Below, in pieces: positions 14,364 through 23,182 of a stretch of DNA of 64,000 nt. Origin of the DNA: Chryseobacterium sp. LJ668. Lineage in GTDB: Bacteria > Bacteroidota > Bacteroidia > Flavobacteriales > Weeksellaceae. Position numbers and translations under genes: made by a program. The notes below the pieces were generated by a model. It did no database searches, was not told the origin of the DNA, and saw nothing but the letters and a program-made list of their open reading frames with translations. Positions within the stretch are counted from its first letter, which is position 1, and every line of letters begins with the position of its first letter. The stretch lies in assembly GCF_019613955.1 (NCBI RefSeq), contig NZ_CP080443.1, positions 992,001 to 1,056,000 of the forward strand, read 5' to 3'.

Positions 14364-16319
14364 TTAAAATTTCATCTTCTGAATCCTTACTGCATTTAAA
14401 ATAGCCAATAATGCTACACCAACATCAGCAAAAACAGCCTCCCACATCGTTGCAATTCCACCTGCTCCCAGAATTAAAACAATTGCTTTTACCATAAATG
14501 CCAAAGTAATATTCTGCCACACAATTTTTTTGGTCTGTTTTCCTATGTTGATCGCCATCGGAATTTTACTCGGCTGATCATCCTGAATGACAATATCAGC
14601 AGTTTCGATCGTTGCATCACTTCCTAATCCTCCCATCGCAATCCCTACATCACTCAATGCAATAACAGGCGCATCATTGACACCATCACCAACGAAAGCG
14701 ACAGTTTGATTTTTTGATTTAATTTCTTTAATCTTATTTACTTTATCTTCGGGAAGCAAATCTCCGAATGCATTTTCAATTCCCAACTGATCTGCTACGA
14801 ATTTTACAACGGAAGTTTTATCTCCGCTCAACATCGTAGTTTTTACACCTAAAGATTTTAATTTATTAACTGTCAGCTGAGCATTAGTTTTTATAGAATC
14901 GGCAATGGTAAGATAGCCCACGAATTTTTCATCATAAGCAACAGCAATCAAAGTATAGACAATGTTTTCAGGTTTAAAATCAAACTGAATATTGAATTTT
15001 TCGAGTAATTTAAAATTTCCGACCAACAATTCTTTTCCATTAATATTTGCTTTCAAACCATGTCCTGCAATTTCTTCTACATTTTCTAATTGAATAGAAT
15101 GATCAACTTCTCCCACAAACTCATGAATTGCGGTTGCAACTGGATGCGTACTCTGGCTTTCCAAAGCATTGACTAATTTTAGAATTTCATCTTGATTAAA
15201 TTCATCATTAAAATAAACTTCCTGAACTTTAAAAACACCTTCCGTCATCGTCCCCGTCTTATCCATCACAACAGTATGAATATTCGCCAAAACATCTAAA
15301 AAATTACTTCCTTTAATTAAAATTCCATTTCGGCTTCCTGCTCCGATTCCCCCAAAATATCCTAAAGGAATTGAAATCACCAAAGCACACGGACAAGAAA
15401 TCACCAGAAAAACCAATGCTTTATACAGCCAAGTTTTAAACTGATAATCGTCTACAAAAAAGTAAGGCAGAAAAGTAATTCCAATTGCCAGAAAAACTAC
15501 AATCGGCGTGTAAATTTTCGCGAATTTTCTTATAAATAACTCTGTAGGAGCTTTTTGAGAAGTTGCATTCTGAACGAGTTCTAAAATTTTGCTCAACTTA
15601 CTGTCTTTAAATTCCGCTGTAACTTTAATTTGACTTACGGTATTTAGATTAATCATTCCTGCCAAAACTTTTTCACCTTTTACTTTGGTATCGGGTTTAC
15701 TTTCACCTGTCAGTGCAGAAGTATTGAAGGAACCTTTTTCAGACATCAGTTCGCCATCCAAACCTAATTTCTCTCCGGATTTTAATTGAATGATTTCGCC
15801 AATGTTTACCGTTTCGGCTTTCACAACTTGAGGTTTTCCGTCTTTTAAAATGGTAACTTCATCGGGACGTTGATCAAGTAGTAATTTAATATTTGATTTT
15901 GCTCTCGTAACTGCCATTGCCTGAAATACTTCACCTATCGAATAAAAAAGCATCACAGCAACACCTTCCGGGTATTCATCGATTGCAAACGCACCAACTG
16001 TAGCAATCCCCATCAGGAAAAACTCTGAAAACACATCACCGTGAACGATGCTTTCATACGCTTCTTTTAAAACTGGAATTCCGACAGGAAGATAAGTAAT
16101 CATATACCAAACAAGACGAAGCCAACCATTGAACCAATTATTTTCAATAAAATGATCAAGAGCAATTCCTATCAATAATAAAGAAAACGAAATGATCGCA
16201 GGAAGAAACATCCGGAAAATGGTTTTGTCTCCCGCATCATGAGAATGCTCATGCTCGTGGCCATCTTGTTCTGAGTGATCGTGCTGTTTTTTTGGTTTTG
16301 TGCTGCAACATTCTTCCAT
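14364..16319 (-). CDS. Zn2+/Cd2+-type heavy-metal P1B ATPase
   Basis: This 651-residue inner-membrane pump exports divalent soft metals using ATP. Instead of a folded HMA domain the N-terminus has CCSTKPKKQ and a His-rich run (HDHSEQDGHEHEHSHD) that can bind metal. The membrane motif is SCPCALVISIP. Catalytic motifs are DKTGTMTEG (phosphorylated Asp), SALTGES, the HP pair in STHPVATAI and GDGVNDAPV. The last membrane helices carry Lys in ITLAFMVKAIV and Asp in FADVGVALL, the signature of the Zn/Cd/Pb subgroup. A Fur-family regulator gene lies 44 nt upstream on the same strand and probably controls it. Confidence 0.93.
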   Translation of the reverse strand: MEECCSTKPKKQHDHSEQDGHEHEHSHDAGDKTIFRMFLPAIISFSLLLIGIALDHFIENNWFNGWLRLVWYMITYLPVGIPVLKEAYESIVHGDVFSEFFLMGIATVGAFAIDEYPEGVAVMLFYSIGEVFQAMAVTRAKSNIKLLLDQRPDEVTILKDGKPQVVKAETVNIGEIIQLKSGEKLGLDGELMSEKGSFNTSALTGESKPDTKVKGEKVLAGMINLNTVSQIKVTAEFKDSKLSKILELVQNATSQKAPTELFIRKFAKIYTPIVVFLAIGITFLPYFFVDDYQFKTWLYKALVFLVISCPCALVISIPLGYFGGIGAGSRNGILIKGSNFLDVLANIHTVVMDKTGTMTEGVFKVQEVYFNDEFNQDEILKLVNALESQSTHPVATAIHEFVGEVDHSIQLENVEEIAGHGLKANINGKELLVGNFKLLEKFNIQFDFKPENIVYTLIAVAYDEKFVGYLTIADSIKTNAQLTVNKLKSLGVKTTMLSGDKTSVVKFVADQLGIENAFGDLLPEDKVNKIKEIKSKNQTVAFVGDGVNDAPVIALSDVGIAMGGLGSDATIETADIVIQDDQPSKIPMAINIGKQTKKIVWQNITLAFMVKAIVLILGAGGIATMWEAVFADVGVALLAILNAVRIQKMKF

Positions 16320-16363
16320 AACAAATAATTTTAAGCAAATTTAAACTTAAAGCACATGCAATA

Positions 16364-16783
16364 CTATTGCAAACTTTCCATACAGGTTTCACAGATGCCT
16401 TTTGCGAAAAATCTAATCTCATCAATCCTGAAATTGGTCTGAACATTTTCCGGAATAGAAATATCTTCTTTGCAGGTAGTTTGTTTACAGATTTTGCAGT
16501 AAAAATGAAGATGCCAATCTTTATGCGTTTTTTCATCACAGTCGTCATGACAAAGTTTGTATTTTGTAGTTGTATTTTCCTGAATACTGTGAACGATCCC
16601 TTTTTCTTCGAAGGTTTTTAAGGTTCTGTAAATGGTTGTTCTGTCTGCATTTTCAAAATAATTTTCTATTTCAGATAAAGACAATGCTGTGTTTTGAAAA
16701 TTTAAAAAATCATACACCAAAATCCTCATACTTGTAGGTTTGGTATTTTTATCGATCAGTTTGTTTTCGATTTCTTCTTTCAT
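16364..16783 (-). CDS. Fur-family metal-responsive transcriptional regulator
   Basis: This 139-residue dimeric DNA-binding protein has a winged helix with DRTTIYRTLKTFEEKGIVH, the recognition helix of the Fur family. The C-terminal half has CHDDCDEKTHKDWHLHFYC, CKICKQTTC and CETC, enough Cys and His for a structural Cys4 zinc site and a regulatory site. It lacks the HHDH motif of true Fur, so Zur or a related sensor is more likely. It sits directly upstream of the Zn/Cd ATPase gene. No operator palindrome was clear in the 16784-16882 gap. Confidence 0.88.
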   Translation of the reverse strand: MKEEIENKLIDKNTKPTSMRILVYDFLNFQNTALSLSEIENYFENADRTTIYRTLKTFEEKGIVHSIQENTTTKYKLCHDDCDEKTHKDWHLHFYCKICKQTTCKEDISIPENVQTNFRIDEIRFFAKGICETCMESLQ

Positions 16784-16882
16784 AATAAATCTAATCCGAT
16801 TTTTTGAAATTATAAGTTAGCGAAAAACTTTAAGACTTCATCTTTTTAAGCTTAAAACAAAAAGAATTCTTAATTTTATGCT

Positions 16883-17290
16883 ATGAAAGTTTTAATTATC
16901 AACGGTCCGAATCTGAATCTGTTAGGAACAAGAGAACCTGAAATCTATGGAACTATTTCTATGGAAGATTATTTAGAAAAATTAAAATCTGAATTTCCTT
17001 CTTATGACTTGAAATACTATCAGTCGAATATTGAAGGGGAATTGATCAACAAGCTTCAGGATGACGATTTTGATGCGGTGATTATCAATCCCGGAGCTTT
17101 CACGCATTATTCTTACGCAATTGCAGACTGTTTAAAGAATATTCAGAAGCCGAAAGTGGAAGTCCATATCAGCAATATTTACAAAAGAGAAGAATTTCGT
17201 CAGAAATCTGTAACAGCTTCTTGTACCGATGCGGTTTTGTCTGGTTTTGGAATGGATGGATATCGATTGGCGATTTTGAGTTTGAAATAA
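16883..17290 (+). CDS. aroQ: Type II 3-dehydroquinate dehydratase
   Basis: This enzyme removes water from 3-dehydroquinate to give 3-dehydroshikimate, step three of the shikimate pathway. The 135 residues match the usual length of the dodecameric type II enzyme. Visible active-site parts are NGPNLNLLG, Tyr22 in IYGT, the substrate loop IINPGAFTHYSYA, His95 in VEVHISN and Arg106 in KREEFRQKS. It is transcribed away from the fur-type gene across a 99-nt gap. Confidence 0.96.
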   Translation: MKVLIINGPNLNLLGTREPEIYGTISMEDYLEKLKSEFPSYDLKYYQSNIEGELINKLQDDDFDAVIINPGAFTHYSYAIADCLKNIQKPKVEVHISNIYKREEFRQKSVTASCTDAVLSGFGMDGYRLAILSLK

Positions 17291-17321
17291 CTTCATATTT
17301 TAACTTATTTAATATGATGTC

Positions 17322-17795
17322 ATGAAGAAAAATCCCTACAATCTTATTTTTATTTCAGTGATTGTTCTTGGGACTATTGCGCCATTTATTAGTTATTTTA
17401 TCGTCGTTCAAATGTTCTTTTTATTAATTCCTTTTGGAGTAATATTACTGATTTCCTTATTGCTTTTCATTATCAATTTCATTAAATATAATATAAAAGT
17501 ATTCAAACTAAGATCAACAAAAATAATTATAATATTGCCCGTTTTTTTATTTATTCAAATGTTATCTACTTACTCTGTCGATAAGATTCAAAAATTAAGA
17601 TCAGAACAAATTATTACTAAGTTGGAAAATAGTAAAAACATTTATCCAAATTCATTAGATACAACATTTGGAATAAAATACAATAAATAAAGGGATTCCA
17701 ACGACTTTGAAATCGAGTATGAAAGAGGATTTTTTGTCAGAGAAATTTATTCTAGCCATGAGAAAAAATGGCAGAGTTACGGTTGGAATGACTAA
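17322..17795 (+). pseudogene. Small membrane protein gene interrupted by an in-frame TAA
   Basis: The intact first part (17322-17690, 122 residues) has three hydrophobic segments (about 8-28, 30-55 and 66-85) and then a soluble tail. It stops at TAA 17688-17690. The same frame stays open for another 34 codons and reads RDSNDFEIEYERGFFVREIY and then KKWQSYGWND before its own TAA at 17793-17795. That downstream piece looks like a genuine conserved tail. Either a nonsense change has cut the protein, perhaps through local AATA duplication in AATAAATAAAG, or the truncated form is what the cell makes. The function is unknown. Confidence 0.65.
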
Positions 17796-17800
17796 AGAAA

Positions 17801-17833
17801 ATAAAATAAAAGCCTCATCAATTGATGAGGCTT
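17801..17833 (-). terminator. Terminator of pckA
   Basis: The perfect palindrome AAGCCTCATCAA/TTGATGAGGCTT lies at 17810-17833. On the minus strand it is followed by a T-rich tract (the A-rich plus-strand bases 17798-17810). It is 12 nt past the pckA stop. The plus-strand side is poor in T, so it works mainly for pckA. Confidence 0.8.
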
Positions 17834-17845
17834 CCTTCACTATTT

Positions 17846-19462
17846 CTAAATGGTCTGTCCCTGCAATTGAGGACCAGAAGCAATTAGCTTTTTGGCTTCG
17901 TCATTACCGCAGTACTGCTCGAAGTTCTTAATATATTTTGCAGCAAGATCTTTTGCTTTTTCTTCCCATTCTGCAACATTGCTGTAAGTATCTCTCGGAT
18001 CTAAAATACCCTCAGAAACATTCGACAATGAAGTTGGGATTTCCAAATTCATTATAGGAATGATTGTTTTATCAGCATTTTCAATTGATCCGTCGATAAT
18101 TGCATCTATGATTGCTCTTGTATCTTTTAAAGAAATTCTCTTTCCGGTACCGTTCCATCCTGTGTTTACCAAATATGCTTTCGCGCCATGTTCTTTCATT
18201 TTTCCGATCAATGTTTTAGAATACATTGTTGGGTGTAATGTTAAGAAAGCTTCACCAAATGCAGGAGAGAATGATGGTTCAGGTTCTGTAATTCCCCTTT
18301 CGGTTCCGGCTAATTTTGATGTATACCCACAAAGGAAATGATACTGAGCCTGGTTTTCATCCAAAACCGAAACCGGAGGCAAAACTCCGAAAGCGTCTGC
18401 AGAAAGATAAACAATCTTACTTGCGTGACCTGCTTTTGACGGTAAAACGATCTTATTAATATGATAAATTGGATAAGAAACTCTTGTATTTTCGGTGATA
18501 GATCCGTCTGTATAATCAGCGATTCCATTGTTTACCACAACATTTTCAAGAAGCGCATCTCTTTTGATCGCTCTGAAAATATCCGGTTCTTTTTCTGCTG
18601 ACAAATCGATTACTTTGGCATAACATCCGCCTTCATAATTGAAAACCCCGTTGTTATCCCAACCGTGCTCGTCGTCACCAATTAAATATCTTTTAGGATC
18701 TGCAGATAAGGTGGTTTTCCCTGTCCCTGAAAGTCCGAAGAATAACGCTACATCTCCTTCTTCACCAACGTTTGCAGAACAGTGCATAGATGCCATTCCT
18801 TTCAAAGGAAGGTAATAGTTCATCATTGCAAACATTCCTTTTTTCATTTCGCCGCCGTACCAAGTTCCACCGATAATTTGTAGTTTCTCAGTAAGGTTGA
18901 ACATCACGAAGTTTTCAGAATTTAATTCTTGCTCTTCCCAATTAGGGTTTGTGGTTTTAGATCCATTAATCACTGTAAAATCAGGCTCTCCGTAATTTTC
19001 TAAATCAAAATGAGAAGGACGGATGAACATATTGGTCACAAAATGTGCCTGCCAAGCAACTTCAACGATAAATCTTACTTTTAGTCTTGTGTCATCATTT
19101 GTTCCGCAAAAAGTATCTACAACATATATTTTCTTAGCATCCGAAAGCTGCGTTAATACTAAGTTTTTACAAGATTGGAAAATTTCAGGAGTTGTAGGCA
19201 AATTTACTTTACCATCCCAGAAAATAGTATCTTTCGTTATATCATCCTCAACAATATATCTGTCTTTAGGTGAACGGCCGGTGAAAATTCCTGTCTGTAC
19301 AGATACAGCACCAGATTCTGTAAGCTCAGCTTTTTCAAAACCTTGATTTTCAGGTGAAACTTCCGCTTGATATAACTCTTCGTAGGAAGGATTATAAGTT
19401 AATTCGTACTCTCCTTTAATCCCTAATTTTTGTAAATCCTGGATGATTTTAGCGTTTTTCAT
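17846..19462 (-). CDS. pckA: ATP-dependent phosphoenolpyruvate carboxykinase
   Basis: This cytoplasmic enzyme of gluconeogenesis converts oxaloacetate and ATP to phosphoenolpyruvate, CO2 and ADP. The 538 residues are the normal length. Motifs include [10 protein letters not shown] near the N-terminus for substrate, the P-loop [11 protein letters not shown], the metal-binding [13 protein letters not shown] and [10 protein letters not shown]. It is a monocistronic gene with a perfect palindromic terminator. No consensus promoter box was found in the 126-nt upstream gap. Confidence 0.97.
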   Translation of the reverse strand: MKNAKIIQDLQKLGIKGEYELTYNPSYEELYQAEVSPENQGFEKAELTESGAVSVQTGIFTGRSPKDRYIVEDDITKDTIFWDGKVNLPTTPEIFQSCKNLVLTQLSDAKKIYVVDTFCGTNDDTRLKVRFIVEVAWQAHFVTNMFIRPSHFDLENYGEPDFTVINGSKTTNPNWEEQELNSENFVMFNLTEKLQIIGGTWYGGEMKKGMFAMMNYYLPLKGMASMHCSANVGEEGDVALFFGLSGTGKTTLSADPKRYLIGDDEHGWDNNGVFNYEGGCYAKVIDLSAEKEPDIFRAIKRDALLENVVVNNGIADYTDGSITENTRVSYPIYHINKIVLPSKAGHASKIVYLSADAFGVLPPVSVLDENQAQYHFLCGYTSKLAGTERGITEPEPSFSPAFGEAFLTLHPTMYSKTLIGKMKEHGAKAYLVNTGWNGTGKRISLKDTRAIIDAIIDGSIENADKTIIPIMNLEIPTSLSNVSEGILDPRDTYSNVAEWEEKAKDLAAKYIKNFEQYCGNDEAKKLIASGPQLQGQTI

Positions 19463-19588
19463 TTTACTTATATTTTCTGTTTCTTTTGTAGGCTCAACTA
19501 TAGTAATATTAACTAATTGTTAAACTTCGATAAATATAAACATATAAGCGAAAATGGCAAATAAAAAATAACCCTTTTAATCAATTGA

Positions 19589-20494
19589 TTAACAATCAAT
19601 TAAATCACTCCATTCGAAAACAGTAGTAAAACCTTTTCCCCAAAAATACTCTTCAAAGCCTTCAAATTTTGCACTCATAACAAAATCACCGCCCCAAGCG
19701 CCTAAACTTTTGACAAATTTTGCACAATCAGCAAAAAAAATTGATTTAACTGTCGGAATCTTAATAAAATCTGAAATACGTTGTTCATGTAGCATCATTA
19801 GATCAGAAAAATTATCTAATTCATCACACAACAAAATATTTCTTGTGAGATCAGAAAATTCATCAACTAATTTTTGAGACTTTACTTTTGACTTATATAG
19901 ATTGATCCCATCTCGGCTGTCTTGCTTTTGATTTAAGTGAATGAAAATCAGCTCATTCTTAAATTTTGGGTTATAATTGACTTTTTCAAAATGTATTTGA
20001 GGTTTATTCTGATACAAAACTGCTGATTTCGCTTTTGCCACCGCAATATCATAACCGCTTCCGCCAAGACTTATTGAATTAAGATAAAAAGGATCAATCT
20101 CTGACCATTCCGCAAGGTTATTCATTAAGGTAGAACTGCTTCCCAGACCATAATCTGCCGGAAACTGAAGATTTGTCTTTAAATGATAGGTATCAGTGTT
20201 TTTAAATTTAATTTCAGAAAGACTCTGAACATTTTTGAGCGTTTTAAGAATAAACTCTGCACTTGAAGTAATATTGGTTTCTAGAATCTGCCATTTTTTA
20301 TAATCGATGACGGCTTTTAACCATAATTTATTTTGATGGTAGGCTTCCCAGAAAATAATTGATTTCCCGTTTTGCTTTTCTTCAAAAAAAAACTCCTGTC
20401 CTAGCTTTGTGGGTACAGCTAAGACAAGAGCTCCATCTACAGCGAAATATTCTGAAGTCAGCATCAGCTTTCCCGGTGAATAGATCTCGCTCAT
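19589..20494 (-). CDS. GHMP-family kinase (GYDIA type), mevalonate-kinase-like
   Basis: The ATG at 20494 (MSEIYSPGKLMLTSEY) gives 301 residues and lies 10 nt after the fabD stop. A longer frame would run into fabD. SPGKLMLTSEY matches the GHMP N-terminal substrate motif, FPADYGLGSSSTLMN is the Gly/Ser-rich ATP loop, and SGYDIAVAKAKSA is the segment that names the flavobacterial GYDIA group. C-terminal GAWGGDFVMSA matches the third GHMP motif. Members phosphorylate mevalonate, homoserine or sugar substrates. Flavobacteria use the mevalonate route, so an isoprenoid step is the best guess. Confidence 0.82.
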   Translation of the reverse strand: MSEIYSPGKLMLTSEYFAVDGALVLAVPTKLGQEFFFEEKQNGKSIIFWEAYHQNKLWLKAVIDYKKWQILETNITSSAEFILKTLKNVQSLSEIKFKNTDTYHLKTNLQFPADYGLGSSSTLMNNLAEWSEIDPFYLNSISLGGSGYDIAVAKAKSAVLYQNKPQIHFEKVNYNPKFKNELIFIHLNQKQDSRDGINLYKSKVKSQKLVDEFSDLTRNILLCDELDNFSDLMMLHEQRISDFIKIPTVKSIFFADCAKFVKSLGAWGGDFVMSAKFEGFEEYFWGKGFTTVFEWSDLIDC

Positions 20495-20504
20495 TTTTAT
20501 AAAA

Positions 20505-21380
20505 TTAGATTGCAGAAGCCGATGTAACTTCGCTGTCAATTTTTTTTATTAATCCCTGCAACGTTTTTCCCGGCCCTACTTCAATGAAATTGGTAGCACC
20601 GTCTTTGATCATATTTTGCACAGACTGAGTCCACTTTACAGGGCCTGTCAGCTGAGCAATCAGATTATTTTTAATCTGTTCAGGATCTGTTACCGCTGTT
20701 GTTGTAATGTTCTGATATACAGGAATCGTAGCATTTCTGAATTTTGTTTTTTCGATAGCTGCAGCTAGTCTTTCCTGAGCCGGCTGCATCAATGGTGAAT
20801 GGAAAGCCCCGTTAACCGGTAACAACAATGCTCTCCTTGCCCCCGCTTCCTTCAATTTGGCACAGGCCTCTTCAACAGCGGCAGTTTCCCCGGAAATTAC
20901 CAGCTGCCCCGGGCAATTATAATTTGCAGGAACAACAGTCCCATCTATAGTTGCGCATATTTCTTCAACTAACGCATCCTCTAAGCCTAAAATTGCCGCC
21001 ATTGAGCTCGGATTTGCATCACAAGCTGCCTGCATTGCTTTTGCTCTTTCAGAAACCAATTTTAAGCCGTCATCAAAAGACAAAACACCATTGGCTACCA
21101 ACGCTGAAAATTCCCCTAAGGAATGTCCTGCAACCATCTCAGCGCCAAGACCGTTGATGGCCTTTAAAGCAGCCACCGAGTGTATGAATATAGAAGGTTG
21201 GGTAACTTCTGTTTTTTTAAGATCTTCCTCTGCTCCACTAAACATAATGGAAAGAATATCGAATCCTAAAATTTCATTGGCAGATTCCATCAGATCTTTA
21301 ATGTCTTTACGGGAATCGTATAACTCTTTTCCCATCCCTACAAACTGTGAACCCTGCCCAGGAAATACAAGTGCTTTCAT
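20505..21380 (-). CDS. fabD: Malonyl-CoA:ACP transacylase
   Basis: This enzyme moves malonyl groups from CoA to acyl carrier protein to feed fatty acid synthesis. The 291 residues show FPGQGSQFVGMG at the N-terminus, the nucleophile elbow GHSLGE with Ser87, the carboxylate-binding Arg in SERAKAMQ, and His194 in NGAFHSPLM. The length is normal. It is followed after 10 nt by the GHMP kinase gene, probably in one transcript. The other fab genes are not in this window. Confidence 0.96.
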   Translation of the reverse strand: MKALVFPGQGSQFVGMGKELYDSRKDIKDLMESANEILGFDILSIMFSGAEEDLKKTEVTQPSIFIHSVAALKAINGLGAEMVAGHSLGEFSALVANGVLSFDDGLKLVSERAKAMQAACDANPSSMAAILGLEDALVEEICATIDGTVVPANYNCPGQLVISGETAAVEEACAKLKEAGARRALLLPVNGAFHSPLMQPAQERLAAAIEKTKFRNATIPVYQNITTTAVTDPEQIKNNLIAQLTGPVKWTQSVQNMIKDGATNFIEVGPGKTLQGLIKKIDSEVTSASAI

Positions 21381-21432
21381 TTATTGATTTAAAATTTATA
21401 TGAATACTTTTAAAGTAGAATTACTTTTCGAT

Positions 21433-23145
21433 TTAAGGAACTAATCTGATGACACGGAAGCCCGTATTTACATATGCTCCGTTGGTTTTAGATTTTACAA
21501 ATTCAAATTTGGTTGCAAGCTGTGTCTGCACTTTATTCATTTGTTTGAAAATCTCTCCTTTTTTGTTTTCTCTGGCCAGCATATCGTTGACGACATCAAA
21601 ACCAATCACTGCATATTTGCCCGGAGCCTTGCAATATTTGGTCTTGTAAGCGGCTAATATCTCTTTTTCAAAGCTTCCTTCAGCATTTATTTTTCTATCC
21701 ATTAAATACACCAAACTTGCCTGGCTTAGTTCATCCACTTTTTTCTCAAAACTCGGAACCGGATATAAACTAAATGCTTTCATGCCCTGAACTTCCTTTG
21801 AAAGTGCAATCATCCTGCTCGAAAAAGCTTCACCTACATTATCATTATCACTTGCTAAAATGGCAATCACCGGTGCAGACTGACCTGTCATCATGTTTTG
21901 ATCCAGCTGAATGTCTGCGGCGGAATTTACAACCGTTATATTAGCATTTTTTACAGCTTTTTCAAGATTGGCTTTAATATAATTGGCATTCTCCTTTTTA
22001 GAATCTGCAACCACATAAATTTTTTGATCTGAATATACTGTTTTTACTTCTTCAACGATCTTATCAGAATAGGTCTGGTCGTTAGTTTCAATAATAATTA
22101 AATTGCTGTAATTATATAATTCCGGAGAGTTTGCAAATGGTGCCACCACAGGAATTTTCTGAGTTTTTGTAAAATCTAAGAGATCAATGACATTTGACTT
22201 AAAAAAAGGACCGATAATTAAATCTGTATTATTCGGGTTGATTTGAGTCAGTGAGTTTTTGAACGAATCCTCGTTTCCTGAATCTACAATTTTTATATCT
22301 AATTTTTGGCCGTTTTTTGCATTTCTTTCGATCGCTAATTTAGCTCCCGTAAGAAAATCCATTGCCATTGCACGATACTGGGTTTCGTTTGTGCTGTAAC
22401 CGAAAGGAAGCATTAAAACTACACTTAGTGCATCGCCACTTTTCTTTGTATAGGCTGCATCTAATTTTTTAATTTTAAGTATCATTCCTGTTTTTAAGCC
22501 TCTCGCCAAATCGGGATTCAGTGCGATCAACTCATCAATAGTAACCCCAAATTTATTGACGATAGAAAATACGGTATCTCCCTGTTCAACAGTGTATGTT
22601 GCATACTCGTCCTGTCCTGAAGAAGTATGAACCGTTGTTGATTTTTCGTTACCGGTATCAATTTTTGTTTTTGTATTGGTGGGCTGTGAAACCTCTACAG
22701 CAGATTCAACAGAATTTATAGTTGTTACGGCAGCTTGATTGCCGCCATATTTTTTAATACTGTCTAATGGTAAAGTAATTTCTTCACCAATTTTCATATG
22801 AGCATCCAATTCAGGATTTAATTTTCTTAAATCTGTTTCAGAAATTCTGTACTGCTTTGTAATACCGTAAATTGTTTGTTTTGGCTGAAGCAATATTTTT
22901 CCTGTTTGGGACGAAGAAGGCAATTTTGCAGGGGCAGAATTTCCACCTTTCACCTTTAGTACATCACCTATTGCAAGTTTTCCGTCTTTAAATTTAGGAT
23001 TGAGTTTAAACAGCTCATCGATCGTGATTCCATATTTTTTTGAAATATTATAGGGATTATCACCTTTTGTAACCGTGTGCGTCTTTTGAGCAGATACGCT
23101 CAAAAACATACATAAACCAGACAGTAAAAAAAACCTCTTAATCAT
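21433..23145 (-). CDS. Secreted LysM protein with periplasmic-binding-protein-like domain
   Basis: The ATG at 23145 (MIKRFFLLSG) gives 570 residues with a signal peptide ending SVSAQ. An upstream in-frame start would place 17 odd residues before it. Three LysM repeats follow, at about 22-66 (HTVTKGDNPYNISKKYG), 77-121 and 180-225 (YTVEQGDTVFSIVNKFG), for binding peptidoglycan. Residues about 240-570 resemble a type 1 periplasmic ligand-binding fold (VVLMLPFGYSTNETQ, LIIGPFFKSN, KIPVVAPFANSPE, YVVADSKKENANYI). The combination suggests a wall-anchored sensor or lipoprotein-regulator-like factor, in the style of LpoA. The ligand is unknown. Confidence 0.82.
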   Translation of the reverse strand: MIKRFFLLSGLCMFLSVSAQKTHTVTKGDNPYNISKKYGITIDELFKLNPKFKDGKLAIGDVLKVKGGNSAPAKLPSSSQTGKILLQPKQTIYGITKQYRISETDLRKLNPELDAHMKIGEEITLPLDSIKKYGGNQAAVTTINSVESAVEVSQPTNTKTKIDTGNEKSTTVHTSSGQDEYATYTVEQGDTVFSIVNKFGVTIDELIALNPDLARGLKTGMILKIKKLDAAYTKKSGDALSVVLMLPFGYSTNETQYRAMAMDFLTGAKLAIERNAKNGQKLDIKIVDSGNEDSFKNSLTQINPNNTDLIIGPFFKSNVIDLLDFTKTQKIPVVAPFANSPELYNYSNLIIIETNDQTYSDKIVEEVKTVYSDQKIYVVADSKKENANYIKANLEKAVKNANITVVNSAADIQLDQNMMTGQSAPVIAILASDNDNVGEAFSSRMIALSKEVQGMKAFSLYPVPSFEKKVDELSQASLVYLMDRKINAEGSFEKEILAAYKTKYCKAPGKYAVIGFDVVNDMLARENKKGEIFKQMNKVQTQLATKFEFVKSKTNGAYVNTGFRVIRLVP

Positions 23146-23182
23146 TTTCGATATTATAATGTACAAAAATACTTCTTTAAAA

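Noticed and set aside
17707..17931. 74-codon plus-strand ORF after the truncated membrane protein
   Set aside because: It runs through the pckA terminator and the pckA 3' end in the opposite direction; the meaningful reading here is the in-frame tail ending at 17795.
20495..20539. Longer N-terminus for the GHMP kinase
   Set aside because: It would lie within fabD, and the family motif SPGKLMLTSEY sits right after the ATG at 20494.
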